Source of the DNA: Halovenus marina
GTDB lineage: Archaea; Halobacteriota; Halobacteria; Halobacteriales; Haloarculaceae
Assembly: GCF_051414115.1 (NCBI RefSeq)
Contig: NZ_JBLKNZ010000001.1
Location: 2,356,001 to 2,420,000, forward strand
DNA length: 64,000 nucleotides
Direction of reading: 5' to 3'
Positions 27,980-36,181 of the stretch are shown in pieces; position 1 is the stretch's first letter; the number at the start of each line of letters is the position of its first letter. Position numbers and translations under genes: made by a program. The notes under the pieces are model-generated. The model saw only the letters and a program-made list of their open reading frames with translations. It was not told where the DNA came from and searched no databases.

Positions 27980-28231
27980 TTACCACCCCTTGCAGGACGA
28001 ACACACCATCTGCCCGTCCTCGAACCAGAGTCGCGAGACGCGGTCGCCACACGCGCCACAGACTTCCCCATCGCCGCTCCAGCGCGCAGTGCCCGTCGCC
28101 GGTTCGACCGTCCCCTGTGAACGTTCTCCAGACGTCGAATCTGACGCCACTGGTGTCGGTTCGGATGGCTCAGTTGTCGGTTCGGCGTCCTCGCCGCTCT
28201 GTCCGAACTCGTCGAGTGAGCGGTCGCCCAT
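27980..28231 (-). CDS. Small zinc-finger-tailed protein
   Basis: 83 residues. The first 50 are acidic and Ser/Thr/Glu-rich, presumably disordered. The C-terminus holds a compact zinc-ribbon-like element, CGACGDRVSRLWF...MVCSSCKGW, with two CxxC pairs 18 residues apart. This layout is seen in small haloarchaeal DUF families. Function is unknown; a nucleic-acid or protein-binding adaptor is plausible. It is transcribed away from the DUF7096-like gene, and about 220 bases separate it from the MoxR operon start. Confidence 0.75.
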   Translation of the reverse strand: MGDRSLDEFGQSGEDAEPTTEPSEPTPVASDSTSGERSQGTVEPATGTARWSGDGEVCGACGDRVSRLWFEDGQMVCSSCKGW

Positions 28232-28294
28232 ACGCGTCGTTGTCGTCGCTGTCTCATATATCCCGGCTTCCCCCCCGAGGTCAACGTTGCCTCA

Positions 28295-28320
28295 GTTAAT
28301 CCGGCTTAATTCGGATTGAT
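28295..28320. promoter_or_regulatory. Shared motif, copy 1 (upstream of the DUF7096-like gene)
   Basis: Contains GTTAATCCGGCTTAATTCGG, nearly the same as 30659-30684. It ends 29 bases before the TATA box at 28350, a position suited to an activator or repressor site. Confidence 0.55.
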
Positions 28321-28349
28321 CGGGGGCGATCCACGACAAGGAACAGCGG

Positions 28350-28356
28350 TTTATAT
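28350..28356 (+). promoter_or_regulatory. TATA box for the DUF7096-like gene
   Basis: TTTATAT centred 33 bases before the ATG at 28386, implying a leader of only a few bases. Confidence 0.6.
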
Positions 28357-28385
28357 GGACGTGTCGCACCTCGTATCCAATAACG

Positions 28386-29339
28386 ATGAACCGGATCACG
28401 CTCGTTGCGGGGCTTCTGGTCGCTGTCGGGCTACTGGGCGCTCCGGCAGCAGGGTTCGTGGCCCAGAATGATGCAAGCGACATCGTGGCACAGACCGGCG
28501 ACAGCGACGCCCAGACCGCGCCCGGGGAACAGTTCGCTGGGGTAGTAGAGGTCCAAAGCGTCGAACTCAACGGAGAACTCGACCAGCAGTCCTTCGCCGT
28601 GGCGCTCGACCGGGCCGACGACAACGCGACGAAAGCAGACCGGATCGCCGCACAGATCGAGGCGGTCGAACAGCGCATCACGTCCCTCGAAGAGCGGAAG
28701 GCAGCGTTGACCCAACAGCGCGAGAACGGAACGATTTCGGAGGGGAAATACCGGGCACAGACCGCAGTCGTCGCCGCCCAACTCAACACGCTCACGGCCC
28801 AACTGAATCAGACTGGCGAAGCCGCGGCCACACTGCCGCGAGAGGCGCTCGAAGCCAACGGGGTGAACGTGACCGCAATCGAAACCCTGCGGCAGGACGC
28901 GAGTCGACTGGGCGGTGAGGAAGTCGCAGCTATCGCCCGCGGTATCACCGGTGACAGGCCCGGCGCGGTCGGCAGAGACCGCGGTGAGCGCGGCGGAAAC
29001 GGAACCGACCGCCCAGGGGCGGACCGCGGTGAATCCGAGAGCGCGACCGGCGGCCCTGACCGTGGAGGGGCGGATGAGGAGACGAACGGTGAGACGGACC
29101 GGGACGGTGAGAGCAGGACGAGCGGTGAGCCAGACCGCGATGGAAAGCGGGCGACCCCGAACGCAGACCGTGGCGGATCGAACGAGACGGACACCGACGC
29201 TGACCGTGATGGGGCAGACGACGCGACCGACGACGAGGGATCTGATACCGCGGCCAGTGATCAGTCCTCGTCGACACCAGACAGCACGGATTCGGACGAG
29301 TCAGCCCAAAACGAGACTGACGAACGAGCCAGCACGTGA
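28386..29339 (+). CDS. Secreted DUF7096-like haloarchaeal protein
   Basis: 317 residues. A signal peptide (MNRITLVAGLLVAVGLLG, cut near AAGF) is followed by a folded, coiled-coil-like domain. That domain includes ADRIAAQIEAVEQRITSLEE, then an NGTISEGKYRA block and an Asn-Val-Thr-rich stretch (to about residue 185). The C-terminal 130 residues are low-complexity, rich in Asp, Arg, Gly and Thr, and probably disordered. The layout matches haloarchaeal secreted proteins of the DUF7096 type; function unknown. It converges on a membrane-anchored winged-helix gene that is followed by another secreted protein, and shares a cis motif with that region. Confidence 0.75.
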   Translation: MNRITLVAGLLVAVGLLGAPAAGFVAQNDASDIVAQTGDSDAQTAPGEQFAGVVEVQSVELNGELDQQSFAVALDRADDNATKADRIAAQIEAVEQRITSLEERKAALTQQRENGTISEGKYRAQTAVVAAQLNTLTAQLNQTGEAAATLPREALEANGVNVTAIETLRQDASRLGGEEVAAIARGITGDRPGAVGRDRGERGGNGTDRPGADRGESESATGGPDRGGADEETNGETDRDGESRTSGEPDRDGKRATPNADRGGSNETDTDADRDGADDATDDEGSDTAASDQSSSTPDSTDSDESAQNETDERAST

Positions 29340-29364
29340 GGAAAGCGGATCCAGAGTCGTCTGA

Positions 29365-30531
29365 TCACTTCTCGTCAGTTTCGTCTGGGAGCGCGAGGAC
29401 GTTCTCCCGGCCGAGTCGGAAGCCGTCGAGAGCGCCGTCGTCGCGGAGTTGTGTCACCACCTGACTCGTCTTGGCGTCCGTCCAGTCGAGTTGGGTCGCG
29501 ACTTCCTGCTGTTTCATCCGCCCGCCCGACTGCTCGATGAGTCGAAGCACCTGCTCCTCGTTGCTCAGCAGTTCCTGGTCGATGTCGGCCGAGGCCGTCG
29601 CAGCAGCGGACGCTTCGTCGGAACTCCCCGATTGGCTCGCCGAATCTGACGTCCGGTCACCCGAGTCTGCGTGCTGGTCCGCAGTGTCCGACGACTGACT
29701 TCCCTGATCCGACTGCTGTGTCGTCGCGCCGTCACCGTCCGTCGAACCAAGGTCACGCCGTCGATACGCGTACGCTCCAGCCCCGCCAGCGGCTAACACG
29801 GAAAGAAGTGCGACCAACACGGGCGGCGAGAGGGGAAGTCCCCCACTGCCGCCGGACGACGCACCGGGCGGCCCGAGTTCGATCTGCGGCTGTTCGCCTC
29901 CGAACGTCAACTCCCCGGTGTAGACGACCGACTGCTCGCGCGTCTCGGTCGGGTCGGGTGACGCGTCGAGAAGTTCGTGTGCGTCAGTCCACGAGATCAG
30001 CAGCGTCGTCTCCTCGTCGAGAAACATCCCCTGAATGGCGTCGCCGACGACCAGACGCTCCCCATCGGTGGCCGCGAAGTTCGACCACCGGAAGGTGTAG
30101 GTGACGACCCCGTATTCCTGTGGCAGTTGTTCCTTCTGTGCGGAGACGGTCATCTCCGTTATCGTCATCGAGCGGTTGGTCGTCGATTCGGCGGTGTCGG
30201 CCGTCCCGTTCATCCGCGCTCGGAACTGGTCGGTGTACGCGTCGGGGTTCGCATCGATGTCGGTTCGAATGTCCTCGAAGGCCTGTCTGTCCTCGTCGGT
30301 ATCCAGTCGGAGTCGATACTCGACCGTCCAGGCAGCGTCGGTGTCCTCCTCGATTGAGACCGACAACAGGACGTCGTCGGGGTCGATGTCCTCCTGCGCG
30401 AACGGAGAGTGGGAGGTTGCACCTGCCGGGACGACGAGTCCAGCCACACAACAGACCAGCACCGCGAGCAACAGTCCCCGATACACGTCTCGAACAAGGT
30501 CGGTTGCACACAAAACGATGTTGGCCCACAT
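29365..30531 (-). CDS. Membrane-anchored winged-helix regulator (DUF7345/DUF7343-like)
   Basis: 388 residues from the ATG at 30531, chosen because it places a membrane/signal segment (GLLLAVLVCCVAGLVVPAGA) at the N-terminus; an upstream in-frame start adds 37 residues without features. An extracytoplasmic domain of about 190 residues with VEYRLRLDTDEDRQAF and VVTYTFRWSNFA is followed by a second membrane helix (PPVLVALLSVLAAGGAGAYA) and a Ser/Asp-rich linker. The last 65 residues form a winged helix: NEEQVLRLIEQSGGRMKQQE, TQLDWTDAKTSQVV. The topology suggests an outside sensor controlling DNA binding inside. It lies between two secreted-protein genes, both near a shared motif, which may be its target. 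Confidence 0.8.
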   Translation of the reverse strand: MWANIVLCATDLVRDVYRGLLLAVLVCCVAGLVVPAGATSHSPFAQEDIDPDDVLLSVSIEEDTDAAWTVEYRLRLDTDEDRQAFEDIRTDIDANPDAYTDQFRARMNGTADTAESTTNRSMTITEMTVSAQKEQLPQEYGVVTYTFRWSNFAATDGERLVVGDAIQGMFLDEETTLLISWTDAHELLDASPDPTETREQSVVYTGELTFGGEQPQIELGPPGASSGGSGGLPLSPPVLVALLSVLAAGGAGAYAYRRRDLGSTDGDGATTQQSDQGSQSSDTADQHADSGDRTSDSASQSGSSDEASAAATASADIDQELLSNEEQVLRLIEQSGGRMKQQEVATQLDWTDAKTSQVVTQLRDDGALDGFRLGRENVLALPDETDEK

Positions 30532-30658
30532 CGGCAGTTCGGACACGTCGCTCCCGCGGCCGAAAGTGCGCAGCAGCCAAAGAGGCGCACATTCGTCTCG
30601 CTTTGTCGTCGGGAGAGCGCCCTGACGTGCACGGCACGGCAAACGGACGATAAATCGT

Positions 30659-30684
30659 GTTAAATTGGCTTAATTCGGCTTGAG
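30659..30684. promoter_or_regulatory. Shared motif, copy 2 (divergent promoter region)
   Basis: Contains GTTAAATTGGCTTAATTCGG, matching 28295-28320 at most positions. It lies between the regulator gene start (30531, minus) and the acidic secreted protein gene (plus), so it could serve either. A TTTATC element (minus strand, about 30650) adjoins it. Confidence 0.5.
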
Positions 30685-30758
30685 AGGCGTTCAAACGACT
30701 GAATCCGAGTTCACTACGTCACCCCCTTATGGAGGTGGCAGCCAGAGGATTGAGTGCG

Positions 30759-31466
30759 ATGAAAGCAAAACAACTCCTGACGGTTTCGGTCGCAGCGCTG
30801 CTGCTGATCGGCGGCGTGGCGGCAGTCGGTGCCGCTAGCCCGGCCGACCAGGCTCCGGACACCGCAACAGAGAACGCACCGGATACTGACAACGCGGACG
30901 ATGCGCGCACCGACGACGATGCTGGAGACGATGACGATGCAAGCGAATCTGACGATAACGCCAACGCTGGCATTCCCGACCATGCTGCCGGGAACGTTCC
31001 TGGCGCAGTCGGTGACGACGCATCCAACGCGACTGCTAGCGACGCTGGCCCGAACGAGCGAGCAGGAAACACGACCGTCGGCCCGAGCGGTGGCCTGCCC
31101 GAACAGGTGCCCGACCACGTGGTCGAAATCCACCAGACCATCGAGTCGTTCCTCGACGGTTCCGAGGAAAGTCTCGGTGACCTGCTGAGCGACCTGCTCG
31201 GCGACGCTGACGAGGGCGACGACGCCGAGGAAGAAGACGCTGACGAAGGAGAAGACGCTGACGAAGGAGAAGACGCAGATGAGAGTGACGACGCAGAAGA
31301 AAGCGACGACGCTGACGAACAAGAGGACGCAGAAGACGATGATGCAGACGAAGCGGACGATGACGACGACACGGAAGCCGACGACGATGAGGAAGAAGAC
31401 GACAGCGACGACACTGACGACAGCGACGACGCTGACGACAGCGACGCTGAGAACGCCGACGCATAA
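30759..31466 (+). CDS. Secreted, extremely acidic hypothetical protein
   Basis: 235 residues from the ATG at 30759, which begins a clean signal peptide (MKAKQLLTVSVAALLLIGG, cut near VGAAS). An ATG 10 codons upstream (30729) is also possible. After an Asp/Asn-rich stretch there is a short conserved-looking core (residues about 75-150: NAGIPDHAAGNVPGAVGDD, LPEQVPDHVVEIHQTIESFL). The final 85 residues are almost only Asp, Glu, Ala and Ser. The core resembles other small secreted haloarchaeal proteins, but function is unknown. It is transcribed divergently from the membrane-anchored regulator, with the shared motif upstream and a terminator-like hairpin after the stop. Confidence 0.72.
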   Translation: MKAKQLLTVSVAALLLIGGVAAVGAASPADQAPDTATENAPDTDNADDARTDDDAGDDDDASESDDNANAGIPDHAAGNVPGAVGDDASNATASDAGPNERAGNTTVGPSGGLPEQVPDHVVEIHQTIESFLDGSEESLGDLLSDLLGDADEGDDAEEEDADEGEDADEGEDADESDDAEESDDADEQEDAEDDDADEADDDDDTEADDDEEEDDSDDTDDSDDADDSDAENADA

Positions 31467-31505
31467 TCACGAAGCGACCCAGACCTAACGGACCCCGCTG
31501 ACTTC

Positions 31506-31543
31506 CGCCCGTCCGGATCGGACGGGCGACCCTCCTTTCTTCT
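31506..31543 (+). terminator. Hairpin plus pyrimidine tract after the acidic protein gene
   Basis: A perfect 9-bp stem, CGCCCGTCC (31506-31514) with GGACGGGCG (31520-31528), and loop GGATC. It is followed by the T-rich tract CCTCCTTTCTTCTC, 40 bases past the stop codon. Confidence 0.6.
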
Positions 31544-31659
31544 CGAACGCTCGACACGCGAGGTCCACACATCGGGTGCGCTGACGCAGTGACACAGAAC
31601 GCCCCAGAACACTCAGTCAAGAGGGAACACACAAGTACTGTCGGTCGAAACGCTCGGGT

Positions 31660-31872
31660 ATGGTACTCGGGGAACTAGTGCAGAGCATTCTCGACGCACC
31701 GGGCATCTTCGCAGACATCGCGACGCACGACCCGCTGTCGGCCGTGCTGATCGGAATCGGAGCAGTTCTCGTCGGCGTCTCGCTCGGCGCGTTCGGACTG
31801 CTGACCGCCGGTGTCGTGGTCGACCTCATCCGTCCGGACCGGCCGAGAGAGACGTACCCAAAAGGCGAATAG
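31660..31872 (+). CDS. Small two-helix membrane protein
   Basis: 70 residues. A short amphipathic N-terminus (MVLGELVQSILDAPGIFADI) is followed by one long or two short membrane segments (SAVLIGIGAVLVGVSLGAFG, LLTAGVVVDLI) and a charged tail. It has the look of a conserved haloarchaeal small membrane protein of unknown function. Its 3' end overlaps the convergent mer gene by 47 bases. The start is supported only by the hydrophobic pattern. Confidence 0.6.
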   Translation: MVLGELVQSILDAPGIFADIATHDPLSAVLIGIGAVLVGVSLGAFGLLTAGVVVDLIRPDRPRETYPKGE

Positions 31873-32806
31873 CCGTTTCCAGATCCGGGCCGAGCGGCGA
31901 CCCGACAACGACGCTGTCGGCGTGGTCGTAGAGGCCCTCGATCCGCGCACTGACGGTGTCGGGCGTTCCGGCGATGCAGAACGCGTCGATCATCGCGGGC
32001 GTCACCAGTCCAAACGCCTCGGAGAACGCCCCTTCGGCAATCGTCTCACTGATCTCTTTTGCGCGCTCGTGGCTCAGGTCGTGTCGGTCGAGCACCGGCG
32101 GCGGCGCGCCACCGGCGATGAACGCCACCGGCGGGCGAGCGGCATCGCGTGCAGCATCTCGCTTCGGCGCGACGCTGACGCTCGCGTAGGCGGCAAAATC
32201 GAACGACTCGCGATGGTCGGGTCGCTCCGCGAGGCCCTCCGCGACACGCTCGCTCGCCCACTCGATGTCTCGCGGATGCGACCCGTTGTAGAGCACGCCG
32301 TCGGCGTACTTCGCCGCCATCCGCGTCATATCTGGCCCCTGTGCGCCGACGTAGACCGGGATCGACCCGCCCTCGTAGTTGAGTCCGGCGTCGTCCGCGC
32401 GGAAGGCCCCGTCGTGGTCGACTCGCTCGCCGCCCCACAGTCGTCTGGCGACCTGAACGGTTTCGAGTACCCGCGCGAGCGGTCGTTTCGTCTCGTAGCC
32501 GAGGTTGTCGAGCGTCGAGGCGTCGCCCGGGCCGACGCCGAACACCCCGCGCCCGTCCGCGAACTCGTCGAGCGTTGCCATCCGCGAGGCGAGCGTCACC
32601 GGGTGAGTCTCGTAGGGGTTGGTGATTCCCGGACCGAGACGTACCGAGTCAGTCTCGCGCGCGATGTCCGCGAGCGTGACGAACTCGTCGCGGTTGTTGT
32701 AGTGATGGCTCACGAAGATGGTGTCGAACCCGGCCGCCTCGGCGTCGACGGCGCGGTCCGATAGCTCTCCAACGGGGTGTTCCGGCGTGAGTTCAATCCC
32801 GAGCAT
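31826..32806 (-). CDS. mer: F420-dependent methylenetetrahydromethanopterin reductase-like protein (Mer)
   Basis: 326 residues, luciferase-like TIM barrel, full length for Mer. Family features include AAGFDTIFVSHHYNNRDEF, RLGPGITNPYETHP, GVFGVGPGDASTL and the PVYVGAQGPDMTRMAAKYADG block. Mer reduces methylene- to methyl-tetrahydromethanopterin with F420H2. In haloarchaea, which are not methanogens, the related enzyme probably serves C1 metabolism with a folate or pterin carrier. The gene overlaps the end of cofE by 14 bases, so the F420 biosynthetic ligase and an F420 user are co-transcribed. Confidence 0.88.
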   Translation of the reverse strand: MLGIELTPEHPVGELSDRAVDAEAAGFDTIFVSHHYNNRDEFVTLADIARETDSVRLGPGITNPYETHPVTLASRMATLDEFADGRGVFGVGPGDASTLDNLGYETKRPLARVLETVQVARRLWGGERVDHDGAFRADDAGLNYEGGSIPVYVGAQGPDMTRMAAKYADGVLYNGSHPRDIEWASERVAEGLAERPDHRESFDFAAYASVSVAPKRDAARDAARPPVAFIAGGAPPPVLDRHDLSHERAKEISETIAEGAFSEAFGLVTPAMIDAFCIAGTPDTVSARIEGLYDHADSVVVGSPLGPDLETAIRLLGTSLSAGPDG

Positions 32807-33545
32807 AGTACTCCCTCAGCGGATCTCTGATCAGGTCCTCGTCGTCGCTCCGGAACAGTTCATCGCTGCCTGCGTGGTCGCCAAAGTCCCAGTCACGGAT
32901 CACCGCGACCGGCAGGCCGCCGTCGCCCTCGCCGGTGACGAGATTCGCCGCTGCCGCGAGTTCGTCGACGACCGCCTGCACTGTCGCTTCGAGTTCCTTG
33001 CCCTCTCGGTCGTGCTCCCCACGCCAGTCCCGAGCAGCGGGCAGTCCCGCCCAGCCGATTGCCACCCCGCGCTGGCCGTGACGGAAGGGGCGGCCCGACG
33101 TATCCGTCACGATAACGGGGACGCCGAGCGCTTCGTGGAGTCGTCGGGCGCTCGCCGAGGGGTCCTCGGGCAACAGGAGCATGTCTGCGTCTGGGATGTT
33201 CGACCGATCGATTCCGGCGTTGACGGTGACGTGGCCAAAGGGCGTGACCGCGAGCATGATCGGGTCGTCGGTCAGCAACTCATCGCTTGCCTCGATGACC
33301 GCCTGTGCGAACCGGGGGTCTTTCTGCTCGCCCGCTCGCTCGCTCACTCGCTCGGCAATCTGCTGTGCGCGCTCGCCCGCCGGGAAGTCGTCGTAGTCGG
33401 CCGTCCGACCTTCGGCCTTCGAGACGATGGTGCTCGCGACACAGACAACGTCGCCCGCTTCGAGGTCGACCTGGTCTGCGATGAGTCTCGCGATATCGTC
33501 ACCTGCCCTGATCTCCGGAAGCCCATCGACCGCGAACACCTGCAT
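32793..33545 (-). CDS. cofE: Coenzyme F420-0:L-glutamate ligase
   Basis: 250 residues, matching CofE across its length. Features include VVCVASTIVSKAEGR, KDPRFAQAVIEASDELL, TPFGHVTVNAGIDRSNI and IVTDTSGRPFRHGQRGVAIG. CofE adds the glutamate tail to F420-0 using GTP. Upstream is a short gap to a phosphoesterase gene on the same strand. Downstream it overlaps mer, giving a cofE-mer operon. Confidence 0.96.
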   Translation of the reverse strand: MQVFAVDGLPEIRAGDDIARLIADQVDLEAGDVVCVASTIVSKAEGRTADYDDFPAGERAQQIAERVSERAGEQKDPRFAQAVIEASDELLTDDPIMLAVTPFGHVTVNAGIDRSNIPDADMLLLPEDPSASARRLHEALGVPVIVTDTSGRPFRHGQRGVAIGWAGLPAARDWRGEHDREGKELEATVQAVVDELAAAANLVTGEGDGGLPVAVIRDWDFGDHAGSDELFRSDDEDLIRDPLREYYARD

Positions 33546-33605
33546 GCTCCCGTCTCAGTCACGCGACTCCAAAAGCAGACCGGAACGAATCCACCAAACC
33601 CCTCC

Positions 33606-34097
33606 TCAGCGTCGCTCGACGGTGACGTCGATGTCTCCATCCGAAACGGTCGCGACCAGCATGCTCGCCTCCGAGGCCGGACTCGCCCCGGTCACGCTGC
33701 CGGGGTTGAGCAACCGAACGCCGTCGACGCGCGTGTCGAGCAGTTCGTGCGTGTGGCCAGCGACGCCGACGGGGTCGTCGCTCGTCGTGTTCTCGATGAC
33801 GATGTCGGCGATCCGTCGCTCGTAGTTTCGCCGGGACCCGGTACCGTGCGTGACGACGAACTCCACGCCGCCGAGTTCGACCGTCGCCACGTCCGGGAGA
33901 CCGACCGGGGGATCCATGTTGCCCGCGACAGCAGTGAGTTCCGCGGCGAGGTCACGGATGTTCGCGAGTGTCCCCTTCGAGTCGAAATCGCCCGCGTGAA
34001 TGACGTGGTCGGCCCGTTCGATTCGCTCGCGGAAGGGCGCGGGTATCTGACTCGCCCGCGACGGGATGTGGGTGTCGCTGATGATGGCAATCTCCAT
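33606..34097 (-). CDS. YfcE/MJ0936-type metallophosphoesterase
   Basis: 163 residues, the usual size of the small calcineurin-like phosphodiesterases. Metal ligands are visible: Asp and His in IISDTHIPS, Asp in HAGDFDSKG, Asn in AVAGNMDPP, His in THGTGSR and the GHTHELLD pair. Family members hydrolyse simple phosphodiesters in vitro; the physiological substrate is unclear. It lies upstream of cofE on the same strand, 60 bases away, so co-transcription is possible but functional linkage is unproven. Confidence 0.93.
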   Translation of the reverse strand: MEIAIISDTHIPSRASQIPAPFRERIERADHVIHAGDFDSKGTLANIRDLAAELTAVAGNMDPPVGLPDVATVELGGVEFVVTHGTGSRRNYERRIADIVIENTTSDDPVGVAGHTHELLDTRVDGVRLLNPGSVTGASPASEASMLVATVSDGDIDVTVERR

Positions 34098-34161
34098 GCG
34101 TGATATATACCCGGATTCGGCAAAAAAGCGGGCGGTCGCGTTCGAGTGTGGATCCAGTCGG

Positions 34162-35088
34162 CTACTCCTCGTCGGCCAGCGCGAGTTCGGGCGTCGTCCA
34201 GATGACGAACTGGTCGTCGTCCTCGCGGTCGATGACGCCGTTGACGTGCTCCTGGTCTATCGGCGGGTCGTTGACCTGGGAGTCGGTCACCGGCGACACC
34301 TGCCGGACGTCGTCGACGACCCAGCCCAGATAGCCCTGGTCGTCGAAGGCGTCGTCGTCGAACACGACGATGAGTTCGCTCGCCTCGTCGTTTTCCTTCC
34401 CGACGGTCACCTTGGGGTTCAGGATCGTCGTGATCTGTCCTCGCAGATCGACGACCCCCTCGACGTACTCGGGCGTGTTCGGCACCCGCGTGATCGTCTC
34501 CTGTTTGACGATTTCCTCGATGTACTCGATGTCGAGACAGTAGTGTTCGTCGTCGAGCGTAAATTCGAGGACGCGAGTCTGCTCTTCTGTCTCCGTGTAC
34601 GCGGCGCTTTTGTCGGTCTCGGTGGACTCCTCGACACCCGTGGGTTCGACCTGTTCCGGACTGTCGTCCCCGTCTGTCCCGTCGAGTGCCGCTTCGAGTT
34701 GCTCCTCGTCCGGCAGCGGCGCGTTCACCGATCCGCCAGTCGAAACCGACATCTCGGTTTCCGCTGTCTCCGGTTCCGTCCCCGAGTCTGACACGTCCGA
34801 CGGGTCAGCGTCCACCGTTGTCCCGTCGACCTCGTCTACCTTCGCGTCGGACTCGGCATCTGCCGTTTCCGGAGCAGGTTCGGCATCTTCCGTCTCCGCG
34901 TTTGCGGCCTGCTCTGTGCCGTCTGCCTGCTGTTCGTCCTCACCATCGGACGGTCCATCGTCGTCCGGGACGCGTTCGTCTGCCTCCCTGTCGTCGCTCT
35001 CTGCGGTCGGTTCGTCAGTCTCGTCACGGTTCCCCTCGCGCATCTGTCGGATCCGTCTGGCACGGTCCATGCGTTCGTTGTTACTCAT
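34162..35088 (-). CDS. cheW: CheW-domain chemotaxis coupling protein with long acidic N-terminus
   Basis: 308 residues. The first about 165 are Asp/Glu/Ser/Thr-rich and probably disordered. The C-terminal 140 residues form a CheW domain: RVLEFTLDDEHYCLDIEYIE, VPNTPEYVEGVVDLRGQITTILN and the terminal VNGVIDREDD. CheW links receptors to the CheA kinase. Its start overlaps the stop of a ParA gene by four bases, a pairing that suggests ParA-dependent placement or segregation of the chemosensory array. The extended N-terminus is unusual for CheW and could be the ParA contact. Confidence 0.93.
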   Translation of the reverse strand: MSNNERMDRARRIRQMREGNRDETDEPTAESDDREADERVPDDDGPSDGEDEQQADGTEQAANAETEDAEPAPETADAESDAKVDEVDGTTVDADPSDVSDSGTEPETAETEMSVSTGGSVNAPLPDEEQLEAALDGTDGDDSPEQVEPTGVEESTETDKSAAYTETEEQTRVLEFTLDDEHYCLDIEYIEEIVKQETITRVPNTPEYVEGVVDLRGQITTILNPKVTVGKENDEASELIVVFDDDAFDDQGYLGWVVDDVRQVSPVTDSQVNDPPIDQEHVNGVIDREDDDQFVIWTTPELALADEE

Positions 35089-35984
35089 GCTGTCACCTCA
35101 GCGTAGCCGAACTGTCTGTCGAACTCGGCCGCAATCTGGAGAAAGACCTCCTCGACGTCTGTGGAGCCGTCGGTCGCAAACAGGGAGTTGCCCTCGGAGA
35201 AGGCCCGCTGGAGCGCGACGCGCTTGCGCACCTCCCAGACGGGAAAGCCCGAGAACACCTCGTTGAGCCAGTCGATCATCATCTGGTCCTCGTTTGTCTG
35301 CTCGACCCGATTGGCGACGACGCCGACTGTCTCGACGGTGATGTCGACGTGCCCTTCGAGCGCTGCGATCTGTTCGACCAGCAGTTCGATCGCTCGCTCA
35401 GAACTGGCCTCCGTCAGCGCCGGGACGAGCACGTTCCGGGTCGCGAAGATGGCGGTGTCGGTCAGTTTCCCGTAAAAGGGCGGGGAGTCGACGATGATGT
35501 AGTCGTAGTCGTCCTCGACGTGTTCGAGCGTCGCCGCCAGCGACCCGAGCGCGTGTGGCCCCTCGACTGCGTCGGGAGTCGCGTTTATCGACAGCGCCGA
35601 GAGCGCGTCGACGCCACCGTCGAGGCTGTCGTCGCCCTGTATCTGTGCCATCAGGTCCGCAATCGTCAGTTCGTGCTCGGCCTGTAACAGTTCGATACTC
35701 GACGGCAACACGTCCATCTCCTCGTGTTCGACGATGAGGTCCGTGACGTCGTCGCGCCTCGTGTGGTCGGTCAGTACGTCAAACAACGTCGGCGGCGGCG
35801 CGTCATAGGCCGAGAGCAGACCGAGTCCTTCAGTGGCGTTTCCCTGTGGGTCCATATCGACAAACAGGACGTCCCGGCCGCGCTCGTTGAGCGCACCGGC
35901 GACGTTTATCGCCACAGTCGTCTTGCCAGTCCCGCCCTTAGCGTTTGTCACACAGATCCGCGCCGCGGTGCTACCGGCTGTCAT
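35085..35984 (-). CDS. ParA/Soj-type P-loop ATPase
   Basis: 299 residues. The deviant Walker A motif reads VTNAKGGTGKTTVAINVA (residues about 12-29), with DMDPQGNATEG and DYIIVDSPPFYG as the A' and Walker B regions. These are ParA signatures, used for DNA segregation or positioning of protein complexes. No ParB or parS-like gene adjoins it. It is coupled to cheW by a four-base overlap, so a cargo-positioning role for the chemosensory array is more likely than plasmid partition. It diverges from a FlaD/E-like gene. Confidence 0.93.
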   Translation of the reverse strand: MTAGSTAARICVTNAKGGTGKTTVAINVAGALNERGRDVLFVDMDPQGNATEGLGLLSAYDAPPPTLFDVLTDHTRRDDVTDLIVEHEEMDVLPSSIELLQAEHELTIADLMAQIQGDDSLDGGVDALSALSINATPDAVEGPHALGSLAATLEHVEDDYDYIIVDSPPFYGKLTDTAIFATRNVLVPALTEASSERAIELLVEQIAALEGHVDITVETVGVVANRVEQTNEDQMMIDWLNEVFSGFPVWEVRKRVALQRAFSEGNSLFATDGSTDVEEVFLQIAAEFDRQFGYAEVTA

Positions 35985-36148
35985 CGATTCGTGTCGGAAG
36001 ATGGCGGTGGCCAGTTATAAAAATACGTTCCCGATTATCACTCACAAGAAGCGGGAAGAGAGGGCCTGATTCAGATGGGCAATTTCGGTCGGTCCTCGGA
36101 GTCTGGTACAGCCAGCAGTATGACGCCCGTCAGACCTCGACTCCAACA

Positions 36149-36155
36149 TTTATGA
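36149..36155 (+). promoter_or_regulatory. TATA box for the FlaD/E-like gene
   Basis: TTTATGA. A start site about 26 bases downstream (near 36178) lies just before the ATG at 36182 and after an in-frame GTG at 36164, which decides the start. Confidence 0.55.
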
Positions 36156-36181
36156 TAGCGTAGGTGAAATCCTACGGCAAG

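Noticed and set aside
35085..35984. Plasmid-type ParA partition system
   Set aside because: There is no ParB or centromere-like repeats nearby, and the gene is coupled to cheW among housekeeping genes, so a cargo-positioning ATPase is more likely.
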